Assembly (NCBI GenBank): GCA_963815125.1
Contig: CAWFFM010000001.1
Span: forward strand, 558,001 to 622,000
Source of the DNA: Actinocatenispora sp963815125
GTDB taxonomy: Bacteria > Actinomycetota > Actinomycetes > Mycobacteriales > Micromonosporaceae
Direction: 5' to 3'
Length of the DNA stretch: 64,000 nt
Shown one piece after another: positions 1 to 8,200 of this stretch. The notes beneath the pieces are model-generated. The model was given only the letters and a program-made list of their open reading frames with translations. It was not told the DNA's origin and did no database searches. Positions within the stretch are counted from its first letter, which is position 1; the number at the start of each line of letters is the position of its first letter. The translations under genes were made by a program, and so were the position numbers.

Positions 1-177
1 CGACGCGGACCGTGTGACCGGTCCTGCGGCGCTGACCGGTCCTTCGTCCATGGCTGGTTCGGCAGGCAGTTCCTGACCTCGGTGTTCCACCGGATCGCTG
101 CCGTAGGTCCAGCGCAGCACGATCGCGAGTCCGGCGATGAGGCCGAAGGCGATCAGGATGCTCAGGGGGGCAGGCAC
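1..177 (-). CDS. Partial small membrane protein (C-terminus off the window)
   Basis: The reverse strand stays open from a GTG at 177 to the window edge, giving 59 visible residues. They begin with a hydrophobic segment (LSILIAFGLIAGLAIVL) followed by RWTY and a polar, acidic tail. One N-terminal membrane helix with a cytoplasmic tail is the simplest reading. Small actinobacterial proteins of this shape exist, but I cannot name the family. It lies 70 bases downstream of the XRE regulator in the same direction and could be co-transcribed with it. The start is uncertain because no strong ribosome binding site is visible, and the 3' end is missing. Confidence 0.5.
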   Translation of the reverse strand, partial: MPAPLSILIAFGLIAGLAIVLRWTYGSDPVEHRGQELPAEPAMDEGPVSAAGPVTRSAS

Positions 178-247
178 ATCCGTCAGTCTGCCACTGCTGC
201 GCCAGCTGTGGCGACCATGTCCGGGGGCGCCGTGCGACCGGGCGATC

Positions 248-1459
248 TCAGACGACGCCGACGCGGCGGGCGAGCGCACGTAGTTCGCGTCCACCGGCTT
301 GCCTACGGGCCCGTCGCAATATGTCGCCGACGGTTTCGCGGACCGTCGCGCTGGCTCGGATCCGTTGTGGTGCAAGCCCTTCAGCTATGCAGAAGCACTG
401 CACGGCGCGTTCGTCCCGACGGCCCTGGGCGTAGCCGCGTCCCAGGTCGGTCCAGAACGAGGCCTGTCGGGACGCGGACCGTACCGTTTCGGGACGGATG
501 TCGCGGGCGATCTCGTCGACCCGGTTCCCCTCACCCATCTCGACCGCGATGGCGACCCGCCAGAACCCGATATTGGTAGGACCGAAGCACAGTCCGGCGA
601 AGCGGCCCTCCCCGGTCCGCGTGGCCACACTGTCGGCCAGAGCCAGATGCTCCCGGGTCGCTGCGCTGCGTTCGGTCACCGCCGCAGCGAACGCGGCCGA
701 GAGATGGAGCATGCCGTAGACCTGCGCGGCATCGAGGTCGGCCAGGTGTGGTTCCAGCCGGGTCGCGGCCTCGGCGGTCAGCCGGCCGGTCAGCGCCTTG
801 GTCTCCAACGGCAGGGAGTGCAGCCGGGTGAAATCGGCAAGACCGGTCCAGGCCGGCTCGTCGAGTTCGGCGGCGGCGCGTCCGCATGCTTCGGCCGCGG
901 CCATGGCGAGGTCCCGCTGGCCGAGGTACTTGAGGGTGTAGGTGGTGCAGTAGGTGGCCCGGACCAGTTGGCGCAGAGCCTCGGTCCGCGCGGCGCCATT
1001 CCCGGTACGGAGCACGGCGCCGAGGTCACGGAGCAGGTCGGGCAGCATCGGGCCGATTCGGTCGTACCTGGCCGCCGCCCGCAGTGGCGAAAGTTCATCG
1101 GTCACCTGGCGTAGCTGGGCGATGCTCCGGCGCGGTCGGCGGTCGTCGCCGAGGGCGAGGTGTAGCAGCGCTGAGCGTACGGCCGGCACGGTGGCCAGGG
1201 CCGCGGCGTGCTCGGCGAACAGCGGCGTACCCGGCTGATCGGTGAGATCCGCCGTGGAGACCTGCAGTGCGGCCGCGACGGCGTTGAGCTGGGATCGCCG
1301 GTCGAGGATCCGCTTGCCGTTCTCCACCTCCGACAACAGCCCGACGGAGATGCCGGCGAGTCCGGCCAGCGCCTTCAGCGGTAGACCGCGGTAGCGCCGC
1401 CAGATGCGGATTTGTAGCCCGACGATCGGACGGTCGTCGGGGAGGAACTCCCGGTCCAT
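248..1459 (-). CDS. XRE-family helix-turn-helix regulator with long helical C-terminus
   Basis: The 403-residue protein has an XRE/Cro-type helix-turn-helix in roughly residues 15-70, with the typical LKALAGLAGISVGLLSEVENGKR core. The rest is about 330 residues of alanine- and arginine-rich helical sequence that may form TPR-like repeats, as in many actinobacterial XRE regulators. The N-terminal domain should bind DNA; the ligand or partner sensed by the C-terminal part is unknown. The start ATG is preceded by GGTGAG at good spacing. It is divergent from the two small genes at 1750-2303 across a 290-base gap holding both promoters, so it may regulate them and itself; this is inferred from layout only. 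Confidence 0.85.
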   Translation of the reverse strand: MDREFLPDDRPIVGLQIRIWRRYRGLPLKALAGLAGISVGLLSEVENGKRILDRRSQLNAVAAALQVSTADLTDQPGTPLFAEHAAALATVPAVRSALLHLALGDDRRPRRSIAQLRQVTDELSPLRAAARYDRIGPMLPDLLRDLGAVLRTGNGAARTEALRQLVRATYCTTYTLKYLGQRDLAMAAAEACGRAAAELDEPAWTGLADFTRLHSLPLETKALTGRLTAEAATRLEPHLADLDAAQVYGMLHLSAAFAAAVTERSAATREHLALADSVATRTGEGRFAGLCFGPTNIGFWRVAIAVEMGEGNRVDEIARDIRPETVRSASRQASFWTDLGRGYAQGRRDERAVQCFCIAEGLAPQRIRASATVRETVGDILRRARRQAGGRELRALARRVGVV

Positions 1460-1749
1460 AAACTCACCGTACGGACGGTTTGACCGATGCGGTAGATGGA
1501 CCGACGAGTCCTTCGTCTCTGTCGGCTCACAGTTCGTCGACTAGGCACTCCACAGAGTCACTGTACGCCTTCGTATAGTGAGTACCGACAGAGTTCATGA
1601 CACTGAACTTTTCCGGCACAAATCAACGTAGCGTCACCTCTGCGCTCGACGTGATTTTCCGCAGAGTTCGAGGGATGTGCCGACCCGGGCCCCGGCAACG
1701 TCTCGACATGATGATCCACACGGGCCCCCAGCTCCGCCGGGAGACGGCA

Positions 1750-2076
1750 ATGGACCGTGACCCGAACGACAGCCACCCGGACGGCAGTAGCTCCGTGGGC
1801 TGTGACCTTGACGCTGCTGTTCCGGAAGAGCCCTGGCACCCGGTCGAGCGCGGTCCTGACGATGTCGACCCACTACTGACCAGGGTCGCCCGTCGGCTGC
1901 TCAGCGCCCATCGGCCAGCCGTCGACGAACCAGGGCGCTGCGCTCATCCGCGCTGTCGACAGCCCTATCCCTGTGGCCTGGCGCGACTCGCCGCCGAAGC
2001 GATCGAACAGGCGGGCGGCCCTCGCATCACCGGGACCGAACTGGTCGGTGCCGCACCCGGCGACGGTGCGTCATGA
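1750..2076 (+). CDS. Small Cys-containing actinobacterial protein
   Basis: This 108-residue hypothetical protein starts at the ATG at 1750, which has GGGAG eight bases upstream. The reading frame is open further upstream, but that extension looks non-coding. The C-terminal half carries a CAHPRC then YPCGLARLAAEAIE pattern, so three cysteines and a histidine could bind zinc. I recall similar short proteins beside XRE regulators in Micromonosporaceae, but no function is known to me. The stop codon overlaps the start of the next gene by four bases, so the two are translated as a pair. Confidence 0.7.
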   Translation: MDRDPNDSHPDGSSSVGCDLDAAVPEEPWHPVERGPDDVDPLLTRVARRLLSAHRPAVDEPGRCAHPRCRQPYPCGLARLAAEAIEQAGGPRITGTELVGAAPGDGAS

Positions 2077-2303
2077 CCGTCAGCGGAATCGCCCCCGGCG
2101 TCGGCGATCTTGTCCGGCTCAACGAAGCGGCCAGTTCGCAGTTCGACCGGCCGATCTGGTTCCGGGTGATCGGGGTACGGCCGTCACCGGCGATGCCGGG
2201 CTGGGTGTACCTGGACGGCTGGGAACTGGCCGAGGACCTGGAGATTGCCGAGGTCACGGTATTCGTACGGGTCGCCGGTCTGCTGGTACGGGAAGACCGC
2301 TGA
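2073..2303 (+). CDS. Small hypothetical protein coupled to the upstream gene
   Basis: A 76-residue protein begins with ATGA overlapping the stop of the preceding gene. It contains FDRPIWFRVIGVRPSPAMPG and WVYLDGWELAED, with well-spaced aromatic residues that suggest a small beta-rich fold. There is no signal peptide, membrane helix or recognisable catalytic motif. Translational coupling to the Cys-containing protein and the divergent XRE regulator suggest one functional unit. The function is unknown. Confidence 0.7.
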   Translation: MTVSGIAPGVGDLVRLNEAASSQFDRPIWFRVIGVRPSPAMPGWVYLDGWELAEDLEIAEVTVFVRVAGLLVREDR

Positions 2304-2414
2304 GTCGCCGCTGACCGGCGCCGCCCGGCCAGGGAGAGTCGGTCCCGCGCTGCACCGTTCGCTGAGTAGAGTCCTACTGAACGGTAGCTTGGTTGTGCGA
2401 GAGGAGAGGCGCAG

Positions 2415-3266
2415 ATGGCGGGACGACTCGCGGTGATCGGAGCGGGCCTGATGGGCTCGGGGATCGCCCAGGTTGCGGCCCAGGCCGGCTGGCACGTGAC
2501 CATGCGTGACGTGGACGACGAGGCGGTGGGGCGGGGGCTGGCCGGCATCCGGTCCTCCCTGGAGAAGTTCGTCGCCAAGGACAAGCTGTCGGCCCAGGAC
2601 GCCGAGGCCGCCCTGGGGCGGGTGGAGACCACCACCGATCTGGACGCCGCGGCCGAGGCGGACATCGTCGTCGAGGCGGTCTTCGAACAGCTGGAGGTGA
2701 AGCAGCGGCTGTTCACCGAACTGGACCGGATCTGCCGTCCGGACGCCGTACTGGCCACCAACACCTCGGCCATTCCGATCACCACGATCGCTTCGGTCAC
2801 CAAGCGGCCGGAGTCGGTGGTGGGTACCCACTTCTTCTCCCCGGTCCCGATGATGAAGCTCGTCGAACTCGTCCGCGGCTACTCGACCAGTGATGCCACG
2901 CTGGACACGGCCAGGTCGTTCGCCGAGGAGATCGGCAAGACCGTCGTGGTGGTCAACCGGGACGTCGCCGGGTTCGTCACCACGCGGCTCATCTGCGCGA
3001 TGGTGATGGAGGCGGCCCGCCTGGTGGAGAACGGCGTGATCAGCGCCGAGGACCTGGACACCGCCTGCAAGCTGGGCTTCGGCCACGCCATGGGTCCGCT
3101 CGCCACCACGGACCTGACCGGCGTGGACGTGCTGGTGCATGCGACCGAGAACATCTACAACGACACCCGGGACAGCAAGTTCAGTCCGCCGGAATCCCTG
3201 CTGCGAATGGTGGCGGCCGGGCACCTGGGCCGCAAGTCCGGCCAGGGTTTCTACTCCTACGGTTAG
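2415..3266 (+). CDS. 3-hydroxybutyryl-CoA dehydrogenase family protein
   Basis: This 283-residue protein has the usual length of single-module 3-hydroxyacyl-CoA dehydrogenases, which oxidise 3-hydroxyacyl-CoA with NAD in beta-oxidation or butyrate-type pathways in the cytoplasm. The N-terminus shows the Rossmann motif VIGAGLMGSGIAQ. The catalytic region reads NTSAIPI and GTHFFSPVP, with Ser where most members have Asn in HFFNP. The second-domain entry reads VAGFVTTRL instead of the commoner GFVVNR, so the usual Asn at that point is replaced; some family members share this. The ATG has GAGGAG upstream. A strong hairpin follows the stop, so the gene is probably monocistronic. The substrate chain length cannot be told. 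Confidence 0.9.
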   Translation: MAGRLAVIGAGLMGSGIAQVAAQAGWHVTMRDVDDEAVGRGLAGIRSSLEKFVAKDKLSAQDAEAALGRVETTTDLDAAAEADIVVEAVFEQLEVKQRLFTELDRICRPDAVLATNTSAIPITTIASVTKRPESVVGTHFFSPVPMMKLVELVRGYSTSDATLDTARSFAEEIGKTVVVVNRDVAGFVTTRLICAMVMEAARLVENGVISAEDLDTACKLGFGHAMGPLATTDLTGVDVLVHATENIYNDTRDSKFSPPESLLRMVAAGHLGRKSGQGFYSYG

Positions 3267-3277
3267 CCCGCGATTCC

Positions 3278-3312
3278 ACCGGCCCCGGGTGATCTGTACC
3301 CCCGGGGCCGGT
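3278..3312 (+). terminator. Terminator hairpin after the 3-hydroxybutyryl-CoA dehydrogenase gene
   Basis: A perfect 12-bp inverted repeat (ACCGGCCCCGGG, 3278-3289, and its complement, 3301-3312) encloses an 11-base loop just 12 bases past the stop codon. There is no T-run, as is common for actinobacterial terminators. Confidence 0.75.
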
Positions 3313-3529
3313 CGGTACCCGCCTGGCCTGCGCATAACCGCTCAGTAACCGACGCAGCACCTCGTACGGACGAGGCCCCTCTCCGCCAAAAGGTGGACCC
3401 TCAACCGACGGTGTGGATGACGCGATCGGGGGTCGACCCCTGGCACATTTCAGGGTGTTACCTGATCGCGCAACCACTGGGCGTCTCGTACCGTCAGTGG
3501 GGCAGGGGAGGTAACTGGTAGAAGAGCTT

Positions 3530-3590
3530 CGGATCCTCACCCGTCGAGCGGACGGCATGGGGGTGGCGTCCCGCTCCGGGTGAGGATCCG
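3530..3590 (+). promoter_or_regulatory. Long hairpin in the leader of the STAS gene
   Basis: Perfect 14-bp arms (CGGATCCTCACCCG at 3530-3543 and its complement at 3577-3590) extend inward through a nearly complementary GAGCGGACG / CGTCCCGCTC stretch. The hairpin ends about 21 bases before the GTG at 3612 and leaves the GGGGGG ribosome site free. It could be a leader attenuator, a protein-binding cruciform or a second terminator. The role is inferred. Confidence 0.5.
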
Positions 3591-3611
3591 TCGACCATCG
3601 GGGGGTGTGTC

Positions 3612-3992
3612 GTGTACGGCAGAGGTGAAGCTCAGGAGACAGCCGGTATGGTCCGGCTCACAGGTCGGTTCGAGGCGATCGCCGCAGGCGCGGTCCGCGA
3701 ACGGCTGCATGCGGCGGTAGCGGCCGGATCCGGCCGGCTGCTGGTGGACCTGTCCGGGGTGGACAGCATCGACGCGACCGGCCTCGGCGTGCTGGTCGGT
3801 ACGCAGCGCTTGGCCGAGCGCTCAGGTCGGTCCCTGGCGCTGTGGGGTACGCCGGAACGGCTGGCCCGGCTGCTGCGGGTCACCCGGCTGGACCGGGTGC
3901 TGCCGACGGTGTCTCCGACCGGACTGCCGGCGGTGCGGCCGGTCGGCATGCCAGGTCGCGGCGCCGGCGCGGTCAGCTGCTCGGCGGCCTGA
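3612..3992 (+). CDS. STAS-domain protein (anti-sigma factor antagonist type)
   Basis: The protein has 126 residues. Residues about 12-100 form a STAS domain, with the key segment LLVDLSGVDSIDATGLGVLVG; the Ser or Thr near SIDAT lies where SpoIIAA/RsbV-type antagonists are phosphorylated. Such proteins bind anti-sigma kinases and release a sigma factor. The GTG start follows a GGGGGG ribosome site. The C-terminal 25 residues after the domain are Pro/Gly/Ala-rich and end CSAA. No RsbW-type kinase is adjacent, so its partner must be encoded elsewhere. A long hairpin lies in its leader. Confidence 0.85.
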   Translation: MYGRGEAQETAGMVRLTGRFEAIAAGAVRERLHAAVAAGSGRLLVDLSGVDSIDATGLGVLVGTQRLAERSGRSLALWGTPERLARLLRVTRLDRVLPTVSPTGLPAVRPVGMPGRGAGAVSCSAA

Positions 3993-4118
3993 TCGGTCCG
4001 CGGGAATCGTGTGCCGCGCAATCTCGTGTTGCCGTAGTCATGTACGACGAGTAACCGTAATCGGTCAAGTCGGGGATTAGTTCAGCAATTCTGTCACCGA
4101 GGGTAGACAATGCTCCGA

Positions 4119-4406
4119 TCATGCCGCGCCGGTGTGTGGTCTCAGCCGCTTGGCCGCGTTGTCGAATGCGGTATGTAACCGCAGCGGGTCCTGCGCGCAG
4201 ACCGCGTCGTGAAACCCGGCCTCCAGCTGGTCGGCGATCGAGATGAGCGCCGGATACAGCGCCACCGCGTTCATTCGGCTGACCGCTTTCATGGCGGGAA
4301 CCCAGGCCTCGACCTCGGTGCCCGACCGCGGCAGGTCGCACATGATCAGCTGCATGTACGCCTCGCGGGCGGCTTCGGTCTGGGTCAGGCCCTGCATGTC
4401 GTCCAT
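4119..4406 (-). CDS. Small helical hypothetical protein
   Basis: The 95-residue protein starts MDDMQGLTQTEAAREAYMQ at the ATG at 4406, which has GAGGA five bases upstream; the frame remains open further upstream without a comparable ribosome site. The sequence is mainly amphipathic helix, with two segments (AVALYPALISIADQLEAGF and LRLHTAFDNAAKRLRPH) that could pack into a helical bundle. It has no signal peptide or membrane segment and I do not recognise the family. Its leader region contains the short repeats described at 4481-4618. Confidence 0.55.
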   Translation of the reverse strand: MDDMQGLTQTEAAREAYMQLIMCDLPRSGTEVEAWVPAMKAVSRMNAVALYPALISIADQLEAGFHDAVCAQDPLRLHTAFDNAAKRLRPHTGAA

Positions 4407-4480
4407 CGGCGTCCTCGTTTGTTGCCCGTGCCCCGACGTGCGGTGGTCGTTGGTGCGCAAAGTCAAGCACAATTGCTCAC

Positions 4481-4618
4481 GGAGGGGAATACCATCCGAA
4501 TTCACATTCCGACAGTAGGCCATCCGACGAGCCACTGAGGGGAATGCATCCTATGGCCTGGAAGATGAGAATTTCCTGGCAGTAGGCCAATGGAAGGGAA
4601 TGATCTGCCGGTAGGTGC
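4481..4618. repeat. Interspersed short repeats in a non-coding gap
   Basis: Two words recur in the 240-base gap between genes. GAGGGGAAT occurs at 4482-4490 and 4537-4545, with a one-base variant (GAAGGGAAT) at 4593-4601, so spaced 55-56 bases. CAGTAGGCCA occurs at 4513-4522 and 4580-4589, with a degraded CGGTAGG near 4609. The stretch is visibly richer in A and T than its surroundings. These may be repeated binding sites for a regulator of the gene at 4119-4406 or of the downstream operon, or a decayed repeat element. Confidence 0.5.
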
Positions 4619-4649
4619 GGCGTGTCCGGTACGGCCCCGGTCGTGAGGT

Positions 4650-5354
4650 TCAGTGCGCGAGGAACGCGAACAACCCGCAGCCCACCACGAGACCCGATGC
4701 CAGCAGCACGCCGAATGCCCGTACCGTCATCGGCTGGCCATAGCGCGACAGCCACATCAGGCCCAGCGGGATGCCGGCGACCGGCGCCGCCAGGAACGCG
4801 ATCTCGGCGAGGATGTCGACCGCTGCCCGTTCGCTGACCGGCATGCCACGCCCGGCGACCAGCAGGACCCGGCCCACGACACCGAACAGGGCCGCACCCA
4901 ACACCCCGGCCAGGAGCATGGCCAGCCAGATCGGTACCGGTGGGGCGATCCTCAGCTCACCGCGCCGGGCCTGCGCCAGGGTCCGTTGAGCGCGCGCCAG
5001 GAGGGCGGGCGCCGAACCCGGGTGAGCGGTGTCCGGTACGGCAGCCGCAGGCAGTTCGCCGACCGGGCCCCGGCGGCCGTGGAACTCGCCCAGCTCCCGC
5101 CACAGGCGTCCGGCCTCCTCATCGGCGGCCCGTACCGCGGACTGTGCGGCCACGACCGCTTCGTCGGCCGTGGCGACCTCCGCGGCCGACCCCGCCACCC
5201 GCTCGTCGATCTCCCGCCGACCGGCCAGCAGGGCATGGTCCGCGATGTCCCGGGCGGCGAACCGCTGGTGCAGCGGCACCGCCATCGCGGTGACCGCAGC
5301 CTGGTAACGGGAGCGGGGTGTGTCGGCGTCGGGGGCCTGGCGGGGTGCGGTCAT
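4650..5354 (-). CDS. Three-helix membrane protein with N-terminal coiled coil, last gene of FtsK-type operon
   Basis: The 234-residue protein starts at ATG 5354, overlapping the stop of the ATPase gene by four bases (ATGA). Residues about 30-130 are charged and helical (REIDERVAGSAAEVATADEAVVAAQ...), probably a coiled coil. Three hydrophobic segments follow at about 141-167, 179-201 and 212-232, so the N-terminal domain would lie on one side of the membrane with helices anchoring it. I do not recognise a named family. Its coupling to an FtsK/SpoIIIE-type ATPase suggests that it is the membrane component of a translocation or envelope-associated complex. This is inference from context. Confidence 0.75.
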   Translation of the reverse strand: MTAPRQAPDADTPRSRYQAAVTAMAVPLHQRFAARDIADHALLAGRREIDERVAGSAAEVATADEAVVAAQSAVRAADEEAGRLWRELGEFHGRRGPVGELPAAAVPDTAHPGSAPALLARAQRTLAQARRGELRIAPPVPIWLAMLLAGVLGAALFGVVGRVLLVAGRGMPVSERAAVDILAEIAFLAAPVAGIPLGLMWLSRYGQPMTVRAFGVLLASGLVVGCGLFAFLAH

Positions 5355-8200
5355 GACGGGCCCGTCGTGTCGTAGGGGATGATCACCTGCGGCCGACGGT
5401 GTACGGCGCGGTCGAAGAACAACGCCCGGCGGGTCCGCGGATACCAGGCCGGTCCGCCGGGCTGGGTGGACAGCGGGGCCAGTTCCTGCCCCTGCACGTC
5501 CAGCGCCAGCCAGGCGCCGAAGGTGTCCAGACGGGCGCCGATCCCGCCGAGGTCGTCGCGCAGCCGGGGTACCGACCGCCACCAACCGAGCAGGTGGGTA
5601 CGAAGTTCTGGACCGTGCCCGGCAAGGTCCTTCAGATCGTCGCGGGCGCTGCGACGGGTAGCCGGATCCTTCCGCTCCAGCAGGGAGGACACGGCGTCGA
5701 CCGCGTACAGCACGATGAAGTGCGCCGCCGCACCCTCGGTACGTTCGGCGCGGACCTGTTCGGCTGCGCCGGCGAGCACGTCACGTACCTCGGTCCGGTC
5801 GTACCAGTCGACGTCATGGCCCTCGGCACGTAACCGGTCGAGCATCAGCTTCGTCGGGTCCACCGCGTCGTCGTCCAGACAGACCAGGCTGAACCGGGCC
5901 CCGCCCCGGGGATACTGGCGGGCCAGCGAGAGCGTCGCGGTGGCCAGCACGTCACAGGCCTCGACCGCGCGGGCACCCAGTACCGCGAGGTTGCGGCCCG
6001 GGGAACGGGACAACCTGAGCGCGGCGGAGCGGCCGGTCACATCGATGGTGTGGCCGAGCAGCGCGACCGGCGCGCGGGTCGGTCCGGCTCCGTCGGGGGC
6101 CAGCGCGACGAAGTCGGCCGCCTCCGAGAGTTTCGGTACACGTCCCCCGTCGAACAGCGTCGGCGGGGGCAGCTCGGGTGCCCGCTGACGCCACAACCGC
6201 TCCTGGAGGACGTCCAACGCGCCGCGGGTACCGGCGTCCGGGATGTGCGCCAGGCGGTTCGCGGGCACCGCACCGGAGTCCGGGTTGATGACCGCGTGGT
6301 GCCGGGGCACCGTGTCGGCGGCCGTGTTGCCCTCGGCCAGGATGCGGCGGGCCTTGGGCAGCGCGATGCGTAGCGTGAACTGCGCGACCATGGAGGTACG
6401 GCCCCACAGTGCCTCGATGCCGGACAGGTCCTGGCTGGCCAGTACGAGGTGGATGCCCTGGGAGCGGCCGCGCCGGGCCAGATCCTCCAGCAGCCGGGCG
6501 GCCTCCAGTGCCACCGGATCACGCCCGTCCAGCAGTACCTGGAACTCGTCGATGACCGCCACGATCCGAGGCCAGTGGCCGGCCGTGTCCTCCGCGCGCA
6601 GCTCGGCCAGTTTGGTCGCCTCGTGTGTCTTCGCCGCTTCGGCACGTACCCGCAACTGTTCGTGCAGGAACGCCAGCAGGGCCAGCCCGTACTCCCGGTC
6701 GGAGTTGACGTTCACCCCGACCAGCCGTACCTGCGGTAACCAGGTGGGGTCCCGGCGGCCGGGCGCGAACCGGGCGAACGACACACCCTCCTTGAAGTCC
6801 AGCAGGTACAGCGCCAGCTCGTCGGGCGAGTAGCGCGCTGCCAACGAGCCGATCCAGGCGTACAGCAGGTTGGTCTTGCCCGCGCCGGAGGGCCCGCCGA
6901 TCAGCGCGTGCGGTGGCGAGTCACCCAGTTCGACCTCGACCAGCCGGCCGGTGGGTCCGGCGCCCACCGGAGCGACCAGCCGCTCGGCGGACGAGCCGGT
7001 CCACAGCGTCGTGGGCAGCAGGTCGGCGAAGACCGCCGGCTCGGGCCCGGCCAGTACGCGCTCGGCGATGGACCGGCAGGTGCCGGTGACCAGTTCACTG
7101 GGTGGCGGTGGGTCCAGTCGTACCGGGAAGGTGTTGCCGGTCAGGCTGGTCCAGGCCCGTTCGCCGAACAGCACGACGGTATCGACCTGCGGATGGTCCC
7201 GCCACGCCTCGGGCGCGCCGATACCGGACAGCACCACATGCACCCCGCACGCCGGCCCGGTACGGATCACCCGCTCCAGCTGTGCCTGCAGCGCGGGTGC
7301 CGGCTCGTCGCCCTCACCCAGCAGTACGGCCACCCGCCACGGTTCGGGGCGGCGTCCGGTCGCGGCGTGCAGCTCGCGCAGGGAGGAGTACTCGCCGGCC
7401 AGTACGGTCTCGTTGATCCTGCGGATCTGTTCGGCGAGTTCGTCCAGTACGCCGCCGAGGCCGCCCGGACCGACGAAGGTGAGCAGCCCGGCCGCGGCCA
7501 ACGGGGCGAAGCTGGCGAGACTGCCGCCCAACCGTTCTGGGTCGTACACGGTCAGGTGTACCGAGCCCGGTGGTGTGCTGCCCAGCACCCGCAGCAGCAC
7601 CGTGGAGACCAGCGCATGCACCGCGTCGGTCGGTCGGTGGCCGGGAGGTGGGCCCGGATCGGCGCCGACCGGCCCTGCGCCGACCGACCCCGTCCCGGGC
7701 GACGGTGCCGGGCCTGCCGGGATCGCCGCCTGATGGCCCGGGTCCAGGACCACGAGGTGATTGAGGTCCAGCAGACTGACCAGTGCGGGTGCCTCAAGTC
7801 CGACGGATTCGCCGGACCGCCCGGGTGGATCGTGCGGTGCGGTCAGCCGTCCGATCCGGTACAGGCCAGGTGACTGGTCGCGTGCCGGTACGGTCACCGA
7901 CCAGTTCTGCCAGAGCGCGCCCGCGGCGCCGTTGGCCTGCCCAGCGATGAGCGCGGAGAGCTCGGCTGCGGCCTGCCGCAGGTCGGTGAGGCAGCGCTGG
8001 TCGGCCTCGGCGAGCCGGCGGGCGTGCCCGGCGAGCAGCCGCTGTCCGGCACGCTGGGATTCCTGCTCGACCTGCCGGTGCGTGTCGCGCCGCTGGGCGG
8101 CGCGCTGGCGGGCGGTGGCCACGGCGGCGCGCGCCGCACCGCGGGCGTACCCGATGGTGTTGCGCAGCTCCTCGATGAGTTCGCGGTGTCTACCGGCCAT
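5351..8200 (-). CDS. FtsK/SpoIIIE-type (HerA/FtsK superfamily) ATPase
   Basis: The 949-residue protein has a helical N-terminus (about 1-100), a middle domain, and a central FtsK/SpoIIIE ATPase domain. Walker A is GGPSGAGKT at 435-443, Walker B is IVAVIDEF ending at D551-E552, and a sensor-like LASQD follows at about 587-591. A further domain of about 260 residues lies C-terminal and lacks an obvious second Walker A. No membrane helix is evident, unlike FtsK itself or EccCa, so the coupled 4650-5354 protein may provide the anchor. Members of this superfamily pump DNA or protein substrates; EccC of type VII secretion is the relevant protein-translocating relative. It overlaps the upstream gene by 11 bases and the downstream gene by 4. 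Confidence 0.9.
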   Translation of the reverse strand: MAGRHRELIEELRNTIGYARGAARAAVATARQRAAQRRDTHRQVEQESQRAGQRLLAGHARRLAEADQRCLTDLRQAAAELSALIAGQANGAAGALWQNWSVTVPARDQSPGLYRIGRLTAPHDPPGRSGESVGLEAPALVSLLDLNHLVVLDPGHQAAIPAGPAPSPGTGSVGAGPVGADPGPPPGHRPTDAVHALVSTVLLRVLGSTPPGSVHLTVYDPERLGGSLASFAPLAAAGLLTFVGPGGLGGVLDELAEQIRRINETVLAGEYSSLRELHAATGRRPEPWRVAVLLGEGDEPAPALQAQLERVIRTGPACGVHVVLSGIGAPEAWRDHPQVDTVVLFGERAWTSLTGNTFPVRLDPPPPSELVTGTCRSIAERVLAGPEPAVFADLLPTTLWTGSSAERLVAPVGAGPTGRLVEVELGDSPPHALIGGPSGAGKTNLLYAWIGSLAARYSPDELALYLLDFKEGVSFARFAPGRRDPTWLPQVRLVGVNVNSDREYGLALLAFLHEQLRVRAEAAKTHEATKLAELRAEDTAGHWPRIVAVIDEFQVLLDGRDPVALEAARLLEDLARRGRSQGIHLVLASQDLSGIEALWGRTSMVAQFTLRIALPKARRILAEGNTAADTVPRHHAVINPDSGAVPANRLAHIPDAGTRGALDVLQERLWRQRAPELPPPTLFDGGRVPKLSEAADFVALAPDGAGPTRAPVALLGHTIDVTGRSAALRLSRSPGRNLAVLGARAVEACDVLATATLSLARQYPRGGARFSLVCLDDDAVDPTKLMLDRLRAEGHDVDWYDRTEVRDVLAGAAEQVRAERTEGAAAHFIVLYAVDAVSSLLERKDPATRRSARDDLKDLAGHGPELRTHLLGWWRSVPRLRDDLGGIGARLDTFGAWLALDVQGQELAPLSTQPGGPAWYPRTRRALFFDRAVHRRPQVIIPYDTTGPS

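Noticed and set aside
2184..3335. Long open frame on the minus strand opposite the 3-hydroxybutyryl-CoA dehydrogenase
   Set aside because: It is the antisense shadow expected in GC-rich coding DNA, with His/Gln/Arg-rich low-complexity product and no homology-like motif.
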